Source of the DNA: Polydactylus sextarius
Lineage: Eukaryota > Chordata > Actinopteri > Polynemidae
NCBI GenBank assembly: GCA_016801845.1
Contig: CM028907.1
Span: 16,584,598 to 16,648,597 of the forward strand
Direction: 5' to 3'
DNA length: 64,000 bases
In this document: positions 11,756 to 24,900 of the stretch, piece after piece
Position numbering within the stretch: the first letter of the stretch is position 1
Layout: every line of letters begins with the position of its first letter
Program-made: the position numbers and the translations under genes
The notes under the pieces: generated by a model
Seen by the model: only the letters and a program-made list of their open reading frames with translations
What the model was told of the DNA's origin: nothing
The model's database searches: none

Positions 11756-14522
11756 ATGTCACAATTCTGTACAATGCCAGCTGGAGAGAGGAAGAAGTGC
11801 GCAGCAGCTATTTGCCGAGAGGTCCATGGTACCAATGGTATGATGTTATAGTTGAGGCTCAGCGGGCAAACACACTGCTGCAAGGGAATATCCATTCTGA
11901 TCTGGGTTCAAAATGTCAGGGCTACTCTCCAGCACTTGCCATAAATAAGCTATTGAGATGATAAACTACCTATGGTGACTAATCCTTTGTGGTTGTCCTT
12001 TGCTAAAGTCTATTTCTGGTTGGTTGGGTGGGAGAGGGGTGGGGAGGGAAGTTTTGCAAGCCAACTGTGTAGCTGTTTGGATAATGTGAAGGTTTGTGAC
12101 AGCTGGGGTACATACCGTCACTGTTGCAGGATAAAGGGGCATCATGTACATTCAAAACTGATGCACAAATACAGAGATAACTCATTTTCCATGACCAGAC
12201 GCAGATAGATAAATACATAAATACATAGATAGAGTTAGACAAAGTCGAAAATCTGAATTTTGTGGCACTGTTAAACCTGTCCAGCAGACAAAATGATACT
12301 ACCAGACATCGGTCTGTATATTTATGTTCCAGCTCTAAGGTCAAGGTTGGATTAACCCATTTGGACTATTATTTGTTCACCCCCTTCTTCAGTTATTTTG
12401 TCATCATTTGATTATACACTCATTTCCTTGAGAAAATACTTTGGAGGTGCAATATTTACTACTAAAGATCTAAACTTTGTACAGCAGGTTTAATTTTTGA
12501 CAGCGTGGGGATTAGGCAAAGAGGCAATCTTAGGGTCTTCACTATTCAGTTCATATTGCACTTTCATAGCTAGTATGTCCAAACAAATGTTCAATTACAA
12601 AGACGGCCATCCTGTAAACCCACAGCTTTTGACAACCACATAACCAAATAATTTTGTTTGCTTTTTTTTAATATTTATTTTTTTTTTTTTTTTTTACAAA
12701 AACTAAGAACTGAATAATACATACTGGTACAAATACATTTTTACATGAAAATAATCCACACAAAATAATATTTATATTGACATTGGTGATTATGATCCTT
12801 TTTCCTCATATTTATTGTCTGACAGGGGACGTCATGGATCTGGGAAAGAAGCTCAGCACTCCTAAAGACATCATGTTGGAGGAGTTATCGTTGCTTTCCA
12901 ACAGAGGTTCTCGGCTTTTTAAAATGCGCCAGAGGAGATCAGAAAAATACACATTTGAAAGTATCCAAAATGAAGCAAATGCACTGCTAAATGTAAGTTG
13001 CCGTGTGTGTGTGTGTGTGTGTGTGTCTGTCTGCCTGTGTCTGTGTGTGTTTCTGAATGTCTGGATATGGTGAAGGATTCTGTTCTATCCTCTTGCAGTA
13101 TAGTGACTTTTACTATCTAGAGTGCTGTCTGCATGAGCATTTTGTAAAGCTTCCCTGCGTATTACTCATTAAGCAAATTTATCAGGACATATGCTCTTGA
13201 AAAAAAAAAGTGTTATGACACATGGCTGATAATGGAGACATGTGCCTCATGCCTGCTGCATCCTCCAGCCAAATGTTCTGAGAGGCTGCTCCAGCGCTTT
13301 GCTAAGGAGCTGCTCCCAGTTTATCAGTGTGTGCGTGCACGTGCGCGTGCGTGTATGTGTGTGTTTGTATGTCTAACAAGCACTAAATACGTGTACTGTG
13401 CTTTATTCTGTCTTACAGAATGACATTTTAGCTGAGAATACACACACTGTGGAAATTAAAGTGGATGCACCAACTGAAGGAGACAATGCAGAGAACACTG
13501 TTTCAGGTAAAAAAAGGTTTATGATGATTACAATAATTATTTAAATTTATTAGAGGAGACCTATAATCATAAGTTAAATAATTACAGTATTGGGAATATT
13601 TGGTTATTTAGCTCAGCTAATTTGTGAACTACGACATCATGTACAATATGTTATGGATTGAATAATGAATAATAATGAATAATGATAGATTACACAATCT
13701 TAGCAACTTTTAAATGCTTCATTTTATTGTGTAATATTTTAATAGCTGACAGAGCACTCTACATGGTTTCATCCATTATCACCACATTATATGATGAGCA
13801 CATACTTCAGCTATGTGCTATTTTTAAGCCTCAAATCGTAATGATTGACAACTCAGTCTGCCTGTGTTTTAAGTGTTCTCTAAGCAGAGTCTGTTCATAA
13901 TCGAATACACTCTAAAACCTTAGTCTCCAAAAAAAGAAGTAATCAGCTCCGCATTAACCCTTTAGGGTTCTCTAAACAAACTCATCCAACATTATCTCAG
14001 ACTGACAGCCCTTTTCCCTTGTACCTGTTTGCTTTTGTTTCCTTCCTTCACAGACACGACTGCAGAGAAGTTAAACATCACAATTATGCCTAAGTCCTAT
14101 CACTCTCCGTGGGAAGAGGCGATCCTCCGTGACCCCGACCTCGCCGAAACCCTCAAACTCAGAATGCCTGAAATGGTACCACCGTCAGAGCTTCCTGAAT
14201 ACAAAAGCTTTAACCGGTGAGAAAATTGCAAATGACATTTGAGTGAATTAGTGCAAGTAAGAGTTGAATTCACATCTTTATCTATGTGAATTACAGGGTT
14301 GCCACTCCTTATGGCGGCTTTGACAAAGCTTCCAGAGGAATAACATTCAAACTCCCAGACGTGGATCTGAACCCGCCTAGATACCCAGAACTCCAAGAGC
14401 CGGGGATAAAGCGTCCAACCTTCAACAGGACGGCTCAGGGGTGGATATCTGAGGGAACCCATCTGATCCTACCTACTGTTACTGTGGAGGCAGCCATAGC
14501 CCCAGAGTCTGATGACCTGTAG
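11756..14522 (+). CDS. myoz2: myozenin-2 (calsarcin-1)
   Basis: Myozenin-2 is a Z-disc protein of heart and slow muscle that binds alpha-actinin, filamin C and telethonin and tethers calcineurin. Coding exons are 11756-11837, 12826-12992, 13419-13506, 14054-14216 and 14297-14522, 726 nt in all for 241 residues (human 264). The phases agree at every junction. The first exon is short, 27 codons plus one base: MSQFCTMPAGERKK, then REVHGTNG, which matches the family N-terminus. The second exon carries MDLGKK and MLEELSLLSNRGSRLFKMRQRRS, the family signature split here for brevity. The fourth and fifth give SYHSPWEEAI, FNRVATPYGGF, FNRTAQGWISE and the C-terminal PESDDL. Introns hold (GT)n runs at about 13000 and 13330. 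PESDDL matches the E-[ST]-[DE]-[DE]-L type C-terminus reported to bind PDZ domains in this family. myoz1 and myoz3 fit less well. Confidence 0.95.
13001..13026. repeat. (GT)n microsatellite after myoz2 exon
   Basis: GT run starting about nine bases after the donor of the second myoz2 coding exon. Confidence 0.85.
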
Positions 14523-14795
14523 ATGATTTTTAATAATCTGGTAGCATAATTTTGGCTATAATATTGTGGCCTCAGTCAGTCAGTAACACAGTTGTGAATT
14601 CATGTAATGGACCCAAAATATTTCCTGCTTTTGTCCTTCAGTTCACCAGAAAAAACTGTTTCCTGAAAAAACATCATGTAAATAGCCAAAGATATGTGCT
14701 ATATATGATTCAAGAAATCTACAGTTTCCACAGATACTGACAACAAAACTGTAAATTTTATAAATCTTCCAATGAAATTATAAATATGTAATGTA

Positions 14796-14801
14796 AATAA
14801 A
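14796..14801 (+). terminator. myoz2: poly(A) signal AATAAA, myoz2
   Basis: Canonical hexamer 274 bases after the myoz2 stop codon, and the first AATAAA downstream of it. Confidence 0.6.
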
Positions 14802-15894
14802 GATGGCAACTTATTTTATTGGTGGCACACAATCAAAAGTACCACATTCAGAAAGCTATATTTAGTTATATATTGTATCAATAGTACAAATATATATTAA
14901 AGCATTAAATCAAGAAAGACTTTATATTATATATTATTTCAAACTTGCAGCAACACGATAACAACACTGTATATGAATGTAAAATACACTGAATGTCAGT
15001 GAGTCATATTTGGTGGTGAATTTGTTTCGGAAACATTTGAGCTGCATGATTTCATTTCACCACTTAACTAAATATATGTTACATTTAATTCAGTTAAAGT
15101 TTGTGTGATATTACTCGAATGTATTGTCGATTGTATGTTTAATAACTGACTCAATCAGCCATTTGAACGTCTCATCTGTCCAGTGTTTATGTAACAGAAG
15201 TCTAACAACTTGGTAGCAGTGAAACTTACTATATTAACTAAACTAAAACTGCTTTGTGAACTTTAACTGCCCTTATGTATCTGGTGGTTAATAGGAAAAG
15301 ATTTACAGCTGCTGGGAGTCTGTCTCTTTGAGGACAGATGAAGCACCATTCAACATGTCTGAAACTGTAAAATAGAAGGAAAACAGATACAAGCAACAAA
15401 CCCCAAAAATAAACACAGGGATAGTTGAGTTTGATGGCTCATCCCAACTGTAAAGCATTCAACAGGAAAAATATGTACCCTATTTTTATAAATAATACCA
15501 AGAAAACTTCATGTGTCTCATGGGAGGTTTCAGTGCTTTTGCTTGTGCCAAGATAGAAATGCCATAAACAGTTATACAGTTATTATACAGTACAGATAGA
15601 TACACACATATCCATCTCACAGACTGGACATGGTTCACACTTTTATCATTTCATATTCAGTTTCCAACGACATAAAAAGGTAAAAGGAAAAAGGTGCAAC
15701 ATCTTCACAATGAAAAGGAACCCATGCCATTATTCTTTTGATCAGTTCTAAATTAAGTTACAGTGCATGAGGAAGTGTGTGTGTGTTTACTATCTGTGAG
15801 CAGATTTCATTCTTGGACTCAGAATCAGTGAGAAAATATCAGTGTAACGACTCATGAAATGAGCTGTTTTTCACAGGCTGGCCTTCATGCTGTG

Positions 15895-15922
15895 GACACA
15901 CACACACACACACACACACACA
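15895..15922. repeat. (CA)n microsatellite
   Basis: Short CA run in the myoz2-usp53 intergenic region. Confidence 0.9.
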
Positions 15923-16599
15923 ATACTGTTAATAATTTACTAGGATCCACCATACACACTGTATTTGAATAGGAAGTGAGAATAGCAGCAAACACTTGGC
16001 ATGAGACATGATGACGGTAAACATTGTGTTAATTTCACTGCATTACCATATCACTCATATTATCTTTGATATAATCAAAATTCAAAATGTATAGGCACGT
16101 AACCTCTCATCAGTTCTCTTTGCTAGAGCAGGACGGAGCCACTAAAACACCAACTACTTGTCATTTGAGTGTCATTTTTGCTGACGCTGGTTCCCATGCA
16201 CCATCAGCCTCTTTTTAGTTATCCTGTCTACTCTTAAAAACCTGCTCTGCTCTGCAGGCTTTCCCCTGCCAGGCCCTCCATCTGCCCTGATTTGTGTGAT
16301 TTCACGTCCTGTTCACTGCAGCACCAGCGTCACAGATGGGTACATTTGAAATATCTCTGATATTATTAGATAACGATGAGGCTTTTATGTGTGTTTATTT
16401 GATGATAAGAAAGAATGAAAGCCTCTTTGTCTCTCTGTGTGGCTTGTAAATGCAGTTTTTCAGTTGGATTCAAATACACACACACAAACAAACCATAACA
16501 AGGTATTCTGCTGTTTGACATTTACAAAAAAAAGGCAGGGTTTAGCCCCCACAGTGCTGCGTTGTTATGAAACCAGTGCAGTCATGTGATGTGCTCTCT

Positions 16600-16623
16600 C
16601 ATCATCATCATCATCATCATCAT
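16600..16623. repeat. (ATC)n trinucleotide repeat
   Basis: Eight ATC units about 200 bases upstream of the CpG-rich usp53 leader. Confidence 0.9.
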
Positions 16624-16779
16624 GACAAGTTGGAAGTCTGACCTTCCGCCAGCGCACAGTTTGCAATGCAGGGATTGAAGACTGCAATACAGCAGCAGTG
16701 CACTTAAGGCTACACTAGGGGCGGAGTTTGACCTCTCAAGTCTCATAACATCACTAATCCGCGTCGGACATTCTGGCAC

Positions 16780-17129
16780 AGGCCATCACCAGTCCCGATT
16801 GGAGAAGAAAAAAGAGAGAGAGGGAGAGGAAGAGAGATTTTCACCAGATATACCAGCGCGTCCCGACCGGGTTGTGCGTGACATCACTCTCAGACCCGGG
16901 CTGGCGTCTGTGTGCGTGTCGGAGGGATTGGTTTAGTTGCTGCACTATGACAGATCGCGCGTTACATGCGTCTGGACATATCTGCAGTCATTTCTAGTCA
17001 GTCATTTATTTATTTATTTATTTATTTTGCAGGATTCGGTGGAAGAAGTCGTGGGATTTGCGCGTTGACAGCTGCACCGCCCTGTGTCTTCATTGGAAGC
17101 GAGCAGTCGAGTATCCGCTTCCCTTTAAG
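16780..17129 (+). promoter_or_regulatory. usp53: CpG-rich promoter and non-coding first exon of usp53
   Basis: This stretch stands out from the AT-rich surroundings by many CpG dinucleotides (for example 16855-16920 and 17040-17115). It ends in a consensus donor, CCTTTAAG|GTGAGT, after 17129. It contains no start codon that leads into the protein, so it is read as a CpG-type promoter with the 5' non-coding exon of usp53. A (TTTA)n tract at 17003-17028 runs into a gcag that looks like an acceptor at 17032, so the leader may itself be split. The transcription start cannot be fixed from sequence. Confidence 0.6.
17003..17028. repeat. (TTTA)n tetranucleotide repeat
   Basis: Six TTTA units inside the usp53 leader region, directly before a gcag that could act as a splice acceptor. 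Confidence 0.85.
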
Positions 17130-17302
17130 GTGAGTCTGCAGAGCGCTTGTTTTTCCTTCAATGCCTGAATGCAAGTTGCGGTATATTTATGCTACTGTAG
17201 CTGTTCCCCATATACAGTCCGTGCATTGTGGAGCGCTGGCAGCGTGCCTCTCTGCTGTGGGAGCGCGCTCGATGAAGCTTTGTTTTGTTTTTGTGTTTGT
17301 GG

Positions 17303-17348
<46 letters not shown>

Positions 17349-18458
17349 GACAAGAAAACACATCGTATAAATAAAAAGAAAGAACTCCTCTCTATCAACC
17401 CTATATCATAGAGAGGACATATAATATAAGATCTTATAGGCCTGTACAGGCGTCACATGGTTGGTGCATAAACATGTGGGCACTTCCACCAAACACAGGC
17501 TTTAGTGTTATCACTTAAATATAAAAAAAAAATGTTAGAATATTTATGTAATTTGTAGTTTTATGAAGTGACTTGGGTGCAGTGGAAGGCCTGAAATAAT
17601 GTTATGCTGCCAACATATAAATTAAAGGCATGTTTATAAAGCAGCCTTGAACAATAAAAGTCTGTAAAAGTAAAAAAAAAAAATCCTCTTTTAGCTCTTT
17701 CTCATCTACATAGAATTGAAAATACAGATCACTGTCGACTAATGTATCGATATTACCAATGTAAACACCTTTTGTTTAATGGGAATTTTTACACGTGGAT
17801 AACTAGTGTTGATTAAATTTAATGTAATGGTGCAATGGTCTAAAGATTGTGTTGATTATTGGCCCCATAACTATTTATTATATAAGAAAATAACAGTTAT
17901 AAAATTATAATTGTATGTAAACATTATAGGGCCATTTTAGGTTATACAGTAGTCAAAAATAGTATTCATATAACTCTCTCTCTATATATAAACATAAGCA
18001 TACCTATGCAGTGATGCTGTGCATTTAAATTTATTATATTGTTTCGTGCTTTTATTCTGTTATTCTACTGTTGTTTTTCTCCTCAAACACTGTATTGTGT
18101 TGATTTAATGGTTTGGTCAAGCGTGAAGCAGTCAGTGCTTTGTTTTGATTTTTTTTTTTTCTCTCTACAAGAAGATATAAAGTATCAAAGGCAGATAAAA
18201 TGTGAAATTGATGTCACCTTGTTGCATCAGCTGGTGTGATTGTCACACCGCAGACTGTGGAGGCTTGTGAAGGCTGCAAATCATGGAGGTAGTGCAAAGG
18301 TGGTCAAAGCTTGGCTCTTTGATTGTGAGCTTGATTGTGAGAGATGCAGTATTTACTATATATGGTTTGAGAATGAGCAGTGTTGTGCTGTGCTGCTTTG
18401 TGGCTTACCTTCTTCATTTACCCTTTTTATCTTTTTTTTTTTTTTTTTTTTGGCCCAG
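17130..18458 (+). other. usp53: usp53 first intron
   Basis: Intron between the CpG-rich leader and the second exon. It holds a (GT)n run at 17307-17346 and ends in a T tract of about 20 bases before the acceptor ggcccag at 18458. No gene is recognised. Confidence 0.55.
17307..17346. repeat. (GT)n microsatellite
   Basis: About 20 GT units in the first usp53 intron. Confidence 0.9.
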
Positions 18459-18644
18459 CTGCCGTTCAATGTCCAACAGCAAATGGCTGAGGCTGCCCTG
18501 TGGCTGATCCTGATGATGCTTTCAACTAACCGCTGTGGCGGTGCATGGGGATGAAATGGATGGAACCCATGGCCAGACCAACGCACCAGCTCCCACCTCC
18601 CACCATGTCCAGCTGCAGCAAATCTCCCCCCAACTCTGGAGAAG
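18459..18644 (+). promoter_or_regulatory. usp53: usp53 leader exon with in-frame upstream start codons
   Basis: The exon follows a T-rich acceptor and ends GAGAAG|GTAGAT. Spliced to the next exon at 18946 it is in frame with the conserved usp53 start. An in-frame ATG at 18605 sits in a near-ideal Kozak context (CCCACCATG) and would add 17 residues, MSSCSKSPPNSGEGSNS, before the usual MAWVK. Further in-frame ATGs lie at 18545, 18551, 18560 and 18569, and a stop at 18527 closes the frame. Whether it is leader or coding is undecided. Confidence 0.55.
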
Positions 18645-18796
18645 GTAGATGATGTGATTTGTCTCTTATCTGACCACATAACTTGTTTGGATTAGTGATG
18701 TAATGAAGTCTGTGTCCAGAATGAACTTGATTTTTAACCTCAATCAAGCCTTGTAGTAATAATCACTAGAATCACTGACCCAGCATTGTAAAATTA

Positions 18797-18842
18797 TCAT
18801 TATTATTATTATTGTTGTTGTTGTTGTTGTTATTATTATTAA
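18797..18842 (+). repeat. (ATT)n/(GTT)n trinucleotide repeat
   Basis: ATT units change to GTT units and back to ATT in a short compound microsatellite in the intron before the usp53 start exon. Confidence 0.8.
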
Positions 18843-18956
18843 TGATTTTAATAAAGGTTTTAAGATTACATGTGGGATGTAAATTCCTCCATATGAAATA
18901 ATAAACAGATGTGTGAAAACCTCAGTATATTTCCATCAGTTGCAGGCTCTAACTCC

Positions 18957-21900
18957 ATGGCATGGGTGAAGATGTTCAAAAAACCTGGAGGAACCCTGAA
19001 GAAATCCTATCAACCTGGGAGCATGCTGTCTCTCGCTCTCACCAAAGGTCTGCTGAATGAGCCCGGACAGAACAGCTGCTTCCTAAACAGCGCTGTTCAG
19101 GTCAGAACCTTTTTCCATCAAAAAAAAAAAAGTTAAATTGAAGTAAAAAAAAATCTTTATTTCATTAATATAATAACAAATTTATCTCAATGATCAAACA
19201 AATGGAGACCAAGACATTCTACGTCTGGAATTTTTAAACAACAAAAAAATATTTTGACCTCTAGGGGGCAGAAGTAGACCCAAAAACTGAAAGCAAGCTT
19301 GAAAACGACTACAGATAAAGTTATATCACGTTAGGAAACATGTTAGGAAACTTTATCCTAACCTTTCTTCTTTTGCCACCTTCCAATTGTCCTTGTGTTT
19401 ATTTATAATAAAATAAATGAATTAATTGATGTTTCTCCAATTTGTTAGCTAGTTAATTTTCTTGACTATTTTCACTGGTAATGTCTCAATGGTTTGTGTG
19501 AGCTGGGCATTGCTACGTGTGTGTGGGCTAGTTAGACACTGGGACTCAGCCACATGGATCAGAAAGCCAAAAACAATGAGCTAAAAATGATTAAAAACTG
19601 TGAAAAGCTGCAGAGCCCAGTGTTGATTTTCACTTTGTGTGGCGGCATTAGCTGCGCTTTTAATTTACTCAAAGGGATTTAATTCATAATTTAATATTTT
19701 TGCTTTGTCTCCAGAATTTGAGCTCGTGAACACATAAATAAAATGGTTTCAGATGCTGTTGTTAATTCTTCACAGGTGCTTTGGCAGCTGGACATTTTCA
19801 GGAGAAGTTTGAGGCAGCTCTCAGGTCACTTTTGTCTGGGCGATGCCTGCATTTTCTGTGCTTTAAAGGTTTGTTATTCGCATTTAGAGCTAAATCTGTT
19901 ATTGTTTTGTTTTTATTAATATTAGTTGTATTAGGATAATTTTACCAGAATACCAGAAATTACATTTACAATTATAGAAAGTTGTCATCATAGTTTAGAA
20001 TAGAAACAATTATCATGATCTACCTTGTCCTTTTTTTTTTTCAGAGTATATTCAGCCAGTTTCAGCAGAGCAGAGAGCGCGTGCTCCCCTCCGACAGCTT
20101 ACGGAAAGCTCTCGCCGAAACTTTTAAAGACGAGCAACGCTTTCAGCTTGGCCTGATGGATGATGCTGCTGAGTGCTTTGTATGTAGACAACTCAAAACC
20201 TTTCCTTTCCGCAGTTACTGTGTATTAAATAATGTTATGGTATTTCCTCTTCCTGTGACACTGAGACCACTGAGAAAAATGCCTCGGATCTGTGTAAGCG
20301 TTATCTATTGTACATAAAATAACATTTCTACTTCTTGCTCTCTAGCTGATTTAAGCCTTGCCAGGATCATAGCTTTGTGTATATGAGCTCTCCAGCTAAA
20401 GATCCATTACTTATGTAGCTGTATGTAGTTATGTAGAGCAAAGGTCTGAATGGAATGGAATTAGACCCTAAACATGTAGATACAGTGGAAATCTGTTATA
20501 GTGATCATCTCTGGTGTTGTGAAACTTGTTTATGTATTACATGAATATAAAGTCTTGAAACTTGAGAACTTTTTGCTGATTATTTAAAGATCAAATAAAA
20601 TAAACTGCTCTAAGTCTGGTCTGAATGGTCCAGCTGAAAGCATTACACTGCTCTCATGTAACGTACCTGCTGCTGGGAGGGAGCGTGGACGATAAACACA
20701 CTGTTAAAAGTCCCCAAATGCGAGCAGAGCAAAAACTGGAGGGCAAATTAACTCACTCAGCCACAGTCGATTGAGTAGAGGATGATATCACATGGTGGGT
20801 GAGTGTACACAGCAAGCACATAAACACACTTAGTTGAATTACAGTACGTTGGGAGAGCGGCAGAGATTGTCTCGCACTGCCCAGAAAAGCCCAATTCTGA
20901 GAACAATTTTTGATCCATTACCAAGCATTTGATCGCTGTGATGGTGATCGCTATGAGCAGTTTCCACTGAATTTTCCGTCGTTCACCTCCATGTTTCATC
21001 GGGCTTGAGTGATTCGCAGTTTGTGAGGAAACACTGAATTTTTAAGGTTTAGACATAATCCTTCCAGTTTTCATGTTTCTAACTGCATCTGCTCTCATTT
21101 CTCATTCATTAGGAGAATATCCTGGAGCGAATTCATTTACACATAGTTTCAGACACTGCGACTGACGCGTGTTCATCCAAATCCTGTATCACCCACCAGA
21201 AGTTTGCAATGATGCTTTATGAGCAGGTAACTGATGTTCCTACACCACTTTAATACGACATACCATTACAGCTGCTGTTCTTACATGTTGGAGCTGGAGC
21301 TCTTAAAGGCATTTTAATGGACATTTTATTTCATGTTATCTGTTTAATTATGTCTCTTTTTTTTCTGTGCAGTTTGTTTGTCGCTGTTGTGGTGCATCTT
21401 CAGACCCACATCCATTCACAGAATTCGTACATTATGTCTCAACCACTGCTTTATGGTGAGTAAATAATCCTGTTATAATCTAGGTAAATGTCAATTTTTC
21501 TTTTATCATAAACATTATGGATAACGAATATTAGAACCGCAACACAACAAGTCCAGTCCAGCCTAGTATCAATGACCAGTTTCTGTTTTGGTGTGTTTCA
21601 TACATCAACAGCCAACAGGTCGATGTCATGTTGGGGAAGAACGAGCGGCTCAGGTCAGACATGTTTGGAGAATTGCTGCAGGCAGCAAATAACACAGGTG
21701 ACCTCCGCAGCTGCCCGGTACGTGATTTATCATTCATTTTAATGTGATGTTTTTCCTAACAAATTAACAACTCTATTCCAAGTGATGGCTCTGTATATCA
21801 CCCTGTTCTGCTGAATGAATTCAGCCATTAAACTCTGATCCGATACAGGCGGCTTTTAATGAATAATTTAACCGTTCACCTGAACAGTTAGCACGTCACT

Positions 21901-24900
21901 GTAAACGGACACAAAAATGATTCTTGCAGCTTTGCAGAGCACACTCTGTGCTTTCTGCTGTGACACGGCACTTGAAGCGGCCGGAAGGAGACGGTGCCAG
22001 ACTAGTGTTGGGATATAAATAGCAGTGAGGGCTTATCTTCTGTTTTTCTCTCATCTGTATTTGCTGCCACTGTCTTCCTCTTCAGTGTGCAATACTGGCT
22101 CTTTCCCATCTTTGCAATAGTCCTGATTGTGGCATTTTTTAAACTGATGAGTCACATGAGTTTAATTTCAGCTTTGTCAAGGTGTGTATGTGAGAGAGAC
22201 AGAGATAAAGCCACAAACTAAAGCACTACTGCTTTTATTTTTCACAGAGACTTCAAATAAGACATCATGTTTAACTGAGACTTGCATGTTAATGCACATG
22301 CAAGTGTATAGTATATTGTGGCTGTAGACATTCAGAAATGCACCATTTGTAAAATTACAGTAAGCACAAAACATGGCAGTTCAGTGCTAAAATGAATTAT
22401 AAGAAAATGTAGTGAAACAGTATCAAAAATGTAATGGTTAAGGCAATAACTATAATAAAACTACAAATCACTCGCACTTATAACAAAGCATAATGTTTCA
22501 TTGCTGATGTTATTCAAGATGTACTTTTTTAAAAAATTTTATACCTATTAATTTTGTTTGTTGTGTGTAAAACTCATTACACATAAACTAACATTATTGT
22601 ATTTGGATCTTGTTAGCTAACAGATGATTATCAGAACTTACTGGGTTTTGTTCAGTTATTAAAAAAAACTGCGACTAAATGAACTTGACAAAGCTGTAGT
22701 TTGTGAAAAACCGGTTACAAATGCTGCCCAACTTTGTCATGGCCATTTTTAACCATTACACATCTTAATTTGTTTTAATCTGTAAGTCTTGTCTTTGTTC
22801 ACCAGAATGTATATACAGTATTTAAGGTATACTTAAGGTTGTCGTTTATGACTCAAGTGTATTGTATTTTGTGCATGTTGACGTTATTAGGTTTTCTTTA
22901 TATTTTTCAGAGTGACTGTGGTCAGAGTATAAAAATCCGCCGTGTGCTCATGAACTGTCCAGAGATCGTGACCATAGGATTTGTTTGGGACGCTGAGCAG
23001 TCTGATCTTACAGACGATGTCATCCGGTCACTTGGCCCACGTTTGAACCTGTGTGGGGTGAGACTCCAACACACTGAGCAGCCTTTTTAGACCTTGAGTG
23101 CTGTTTGTAAGCAGCAGAAAATAGGAAAAAATGTGAACTCTGTAATCGTCATTATAGTAAGATTTGATCAAAAATAATACCCATCTCAGTTCTTGTCTAT
23201 TTTATTACAATGTACATTCAGAGTGTGTTTGCTGTAAAAGGGCCATCAAAAACCACATACATAGATTTTAGTTTCCTAGGATTTAGCATCTGCCAGACAG
23301 AAACGTACAGAGATCAAACTCTCGCTTGCTCTCTTTCAGCTTTTCAACCGTGTCACTGATGAAAATGCCAAACGCAGTGAGCTACATCTGGTGGGGATGA
23401 TCTGTTTTTCGAGTAAACATTACTCAGCTTTTGCCTATCACACCAAATCTTCAAAATGGATGTTTTTCGATGATGCTACTGTAAAGGAGGTTAGGAACTC
23501 TGCTATTAATCTTCTTTATTCCTGTTCCAAAGACAAACTACCTGTTACTGTCTGTTACATGCTCTTATGTCACACTTTTCCTTTTTCACAGATTGGATCC
23601 AAATGGAAAGACGTTGCCTCTAAATGCATCAGGGGACATTTCCAGCCACTTCTTTTATTTTACACTAATCCTGAAGGAAGTCCAGTGTCCAACGAAGATG
23701 CACCGAGACAAACCACGATGTGTCCCCGGTATAAAGCTCATGTAAATGGAGACGCAACAGGTAAGAAGATGCTCGAGTTATCAGCACATCTAATCATTCA
23801 ACATGTGTATATTTAGACACTTTTGGCAGATAAACAATGTAACAGATAAATGAAGCTGTTCTATGTGCTACTGTCTTTTTATAAGTTGAAATGGTAAAAA
23901 GCAACAATCCACTCTGTTTGCAGTTCATCCATTATTTTATTTTATTACATAAATGCATCTTCTTATTAAGAGCAGCGCAATAGCACAGGGGTTAGCGCTG
24001 TTGCCTCACAGCAAGAAGGTCCTGGGTTTGATTCCTGGGTCGGGTGCAAGGTCTTTCTGTGTGGAGTTTGCATGTTCTCCCCGTGTTTGTGTGGGTTTCG
24101 TCCCACTGCCAAAAACATGCATCATTGGGGATAGGTGAATTGATGTCATCCATTGTCAGGTGGATGTGAGTCTGAATGGTTTGTCTTTAAGTCTTGTTTG
24201 TTTACCCTGCTTTTGCCGTAAGCAGCTGGGATAGGCTCCAGTCCCCCCGACCCCGAGTACGGCATAAAGGGGTAGAAAATGGATGGATCTTATCATTATT
24301 GAAAAAATTAAAATGATTCAATCACTCATATTACCTCTGTTGAAAGCTTTGCTGTATATGTACAACAACAACTGTCTGTTTGTCCAATAATGAATGATGT
24401 GATTTAGAATTGACAATGAATCAAGATGCACAGTCTTGTAAAAAGTCATGGATTTATCTGTTTGTCTCATCGCTATTGTCCTTCAATTTGAAAAAAAAAA
24501 TTGCAGTGCCCACACACAAACAGGCATTTGGAATTCCCTTTGGAATAAATATTGCTGAACTACTTCATCAAGTAAAGCAATTGCACTGTATCCTTCCAGC
24601 TGTTCATATTTGCTTAGATCTGCAATAAGACCATGACATCATTTCCATATAGTGTTTTCTAGGCCACATTTTCCACATTGTGCACCTCCAGTGTTTTGGA
24701 CTCATGGACTCAGACCATGGAAGCGAACAGCTGTCGTCACAGAATCACAATGATGACTTGGTTCCTCAATATTTAAAATTCTTCACTATTTAATGCAAAT
24801 GTATATGTAAACACACCTTTTCTTACAGATGTAAAGAAGTGTTTTATTATCATATACATAGAGGTTTCATGAGGTACAAACTGAAATTCCCACAATACAA

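Larger units (their letters stand above)
14523..16779 (+). other. myoz2 3'UTR and myoz2-usp53 intergenic region
   Basis: The myoz2 3'UTR probably ends near 14.82 kb, after the AATAAA at 14796. The rest is intergenic, with a (CA)n run at 15895-15922 and an (ATC)n run at 16600-16623. The part from about 16120 to 16330 is less AT-rich and could be regulatory, but no specific element is recognised. Confidence 0.5.

Noticed and set aside
12003..12344. 113-codon reverse ORF in the first myoz2 intron
   Set aside because: No likeness to a known family; low-complexity and intronic.
23971..24050. tRNA gene
   Set aside because: The A- and B-box-like sequences belong to the head of a SINE; no cloverleaf with a proper acceptor stem is seen and the LINE-type tail follows directly.
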